The notes below the pieces were generated by a model. The model saw nothing but the letters and a program-made list of their open reading frames with translations. It was not told where the DNA came from and searched no databases. A stretch of DNA of 64,000 nucleotides from Petrolisthes cinctipes. Its lineage: Eukaryota > Arthropoda > Malacostraca > Decapoda > Porcellanidae. The stretch's first letter is position 1; each line of letters opens with the position of its first letter. Of the stretch, positions 63,074 through 64,000 are shown piece after piece. Location: positions 4,415,501-4,479,500 of the forward strand of contig JAWQEG010000286.1 of the NCBI GenBank assembly GCA_033782935.1. Reading direction: 5' to 3'. Position numbers and translations under genes: made by a program.

Positions 63074-64000
63074 GTGTTAGAGTATTTTCAAAATACATGC
63101 TCAAAACATATTGAAAATCGATCTTTTAGGTGCACAAAAGTCGATATGTGCATGCATCTTCAGTACCCGTTTATATCTCAAATTCAGGCTCAAAACACCC
63201 GAAAATTCAATATTTTGGGGTCCCAGAAGCAATCTGTACATGCCTACTCAGTGTTAGAGTATTTTCAAAATACAGGCCCAAAACATGCTGAAAATCGATA
63301 TTTTAGATGCCCAAAGTCAATATGTGCATGTATCTTCTGTACCCGTTTATATCTCAAATTCAGGCTCAAAACACCCGAAAATTCAATATTTTGGGGTCCC
63401 AGAAGCAATCTGTACATGCCTACACAGTGCTAGAATATTTTCAAAATATAGGCTAAAAACATGCTAAAAATCGACATTTTAGGTGCCAAAAAATCGATAT
63501 CTCAAATTCAGTCCCAAAACACCCTAAAATTCGATATTTAGAGGTCCCAGAAGGTATCTGTACATGCCTACTCCGTGTTAGAGATTTTCAAAATACAGGC
63601 CAAAAAAATACTGAAAATCGATCTTTTAGGTGCCCAAAAGTCGATATGTGCATACATCTTCTGTACCCGTTTATATCTCAAATTCTGGCCCTAAACACCC
63701 GCAAATTCGATATTTTGCGGTCCCAGAAGCGATCTGTACATGCCTACTCCGTGTTAGAGTATTTTCAAAATTCAGGCCCAAAACATGCTGAAAATCGATA
63801 TTTTTGGTGCCCAAAGTCAATATGTGCATGTATCTTCTGTACCCGTTTATATCTCAAATTCAGGCTCAAAACACCCGAAAATTCAATATTTTGGGGTCCC
63901 AGAAGCAATCTGTACAGTGCTAGAATATTTTCAAAATATAGGCTAAAAACATGCTAAAAATCGATCTTTTAGGTGCCAAAAAGTCGATATCTCAAATTCA
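63074..64000 (+). repeat. U65: 6-mer cut by the window edge
   Basis: A 63074, B 63251, C 63427, D 63575, E 63751, F from 63917. D has the 1-bp deletion gttagagatttt also seen at 27784. C has caccctaaaattc. The array continues beyond 64000. Confidence 0.92.

Larger units (their letters stand above)
1..64000. repeat. Satellite array, 992-bp hexameric higher-order repeat, fills the whole window
   Basis: About 387 monomers of 148-178 bp run head to tail in a single orientation with no interruption. The prevalent period is 992 bp, made of six monomer types (A 177, B 176, C 148, D 177, E 166, F 148). Monomer starts were placed at the GTGTTAGAG or GTGCTAGAA motif and the lengths tile the window exactly. 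There is no unique DNA, mobile element, RNA gene or believable coding region. Long uninterrupted arrays of roughly 170-180 bp monomers with higher-order structure are typical of centromeric satellites in plants and animals. That location is an inference here, and the family itself is not recognised. Confidence 0.98.

Noticed and set aside
1..64000. Many open reading frames of 60-178 codons (e.g. 127-codon frames at 1607, 4438 and 12417; 119-codon frames at 1106 and 2098) resembling a repetitive protein family
   Set aside because: They recur with the satellite period in several frames and on both strands, start at GTG/TTG or internal ATG, and break at every 1-bp indel or at the B/C boundary. 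The frame runs on only because 177 is a multiple of three. No known domain, signal peptide or ribosome-binding context is seen.
1..64000. CRISPR array
   Set aside because: The repeated unit has no unique spacers. Every base belongs to the repeat, and the period is far too long.
1..64000. rDNA spacer subrepeats or a tRNA/snRNA tandem cluster
   Set aside because: No rRNA, tRNA or snRNA sequence, internal promoter box pair, or transcribed-gene-like segment is present between repeats.
1..64000. Promoter or terminator signals (TATATCTC, the GTATTTTcAAAATAC hairpin)
   Set aside because: These AT-rich motifs are in almost every monomer and have no gene beside them. The dyad is reported only as a structural element.

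Overview
The window is satellite DNA from end to end. I find no gene, RNA gene, transposon or unique sequence. It holds about 387 head-to-tail monomers, all in one orientation, of an AT-rich tandem repeat (about 39% G+C, counted by hand on one monomer). The size class (about 177 bp), the higher-order organisation and the multi-kilobase homogeneous blocks suggest centromeric or pericentromeric heterochromatin of a eukaryote. I do not recognise the family and cannot name the organism. A loss pattern of CpG to CpA at several sites hints at a genome with CpG methylation, such as a plant or vertebrate.

The repeat is nested. (1) The long monomer is an old dimer of two half-units of 89 and 88 bp, with 59 of 87 aligned positions identical in a hand alignment. 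(2) Six monomer types form the higher-order repeat (HOR): A 177, B 176, C 148, D 177, E 166 and F 148 bp, 992 bp in total. (3) The hexamer is a duplicated trimer, long-long-short twice (ABC 501 bp, DEF 491 bp). C and F share a 29-bp internal deletion, and E has lost 10 bp at its 3' end. (4) HOR units are grouped into larger duplicated blocks. The clearest is a 3489-bp block at 37196-40684, 40685-44173 and 47162-50650, with a diverged partial relative from 54118.

I parsed the whole window into 66 units (U00-U65), each starting at an A monomer; the lengths tile the window without a gap. Thirty-six are 6-mers of 991-994 bp. The rest are 2-, 3-, 4-, 5-, 8-, 9-, 10- and 12-mer variants, plus one 982-bp 6-mer and the two cut by the window edges. 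Nearly all variants are made by in-register switches between monomer types, as unequal crossing-over or gene conversion would give. From 1 to about 34 kb the array is a mixture of canonical and variant units with small local duplications (677, 1347 and 1838 bp). From about 35 to 57 kb it is dominated by large, almost identical blocks. From 57 to 64 kb it is mixed again and includes one 12-mer.

Many overlapping open frames of 60-178 codons exist, but they are by-products of the repeat (177 = 3 x 59) and are not annotated as genes. Features of possible functional interest are a 15-bp near-perfect dyad kept by a compensatory change in the short monomers, and A/T tracts spaced about 10-13 bp apart that flank a tract-free centre. 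That centre is exactly the part deleted in C and F.
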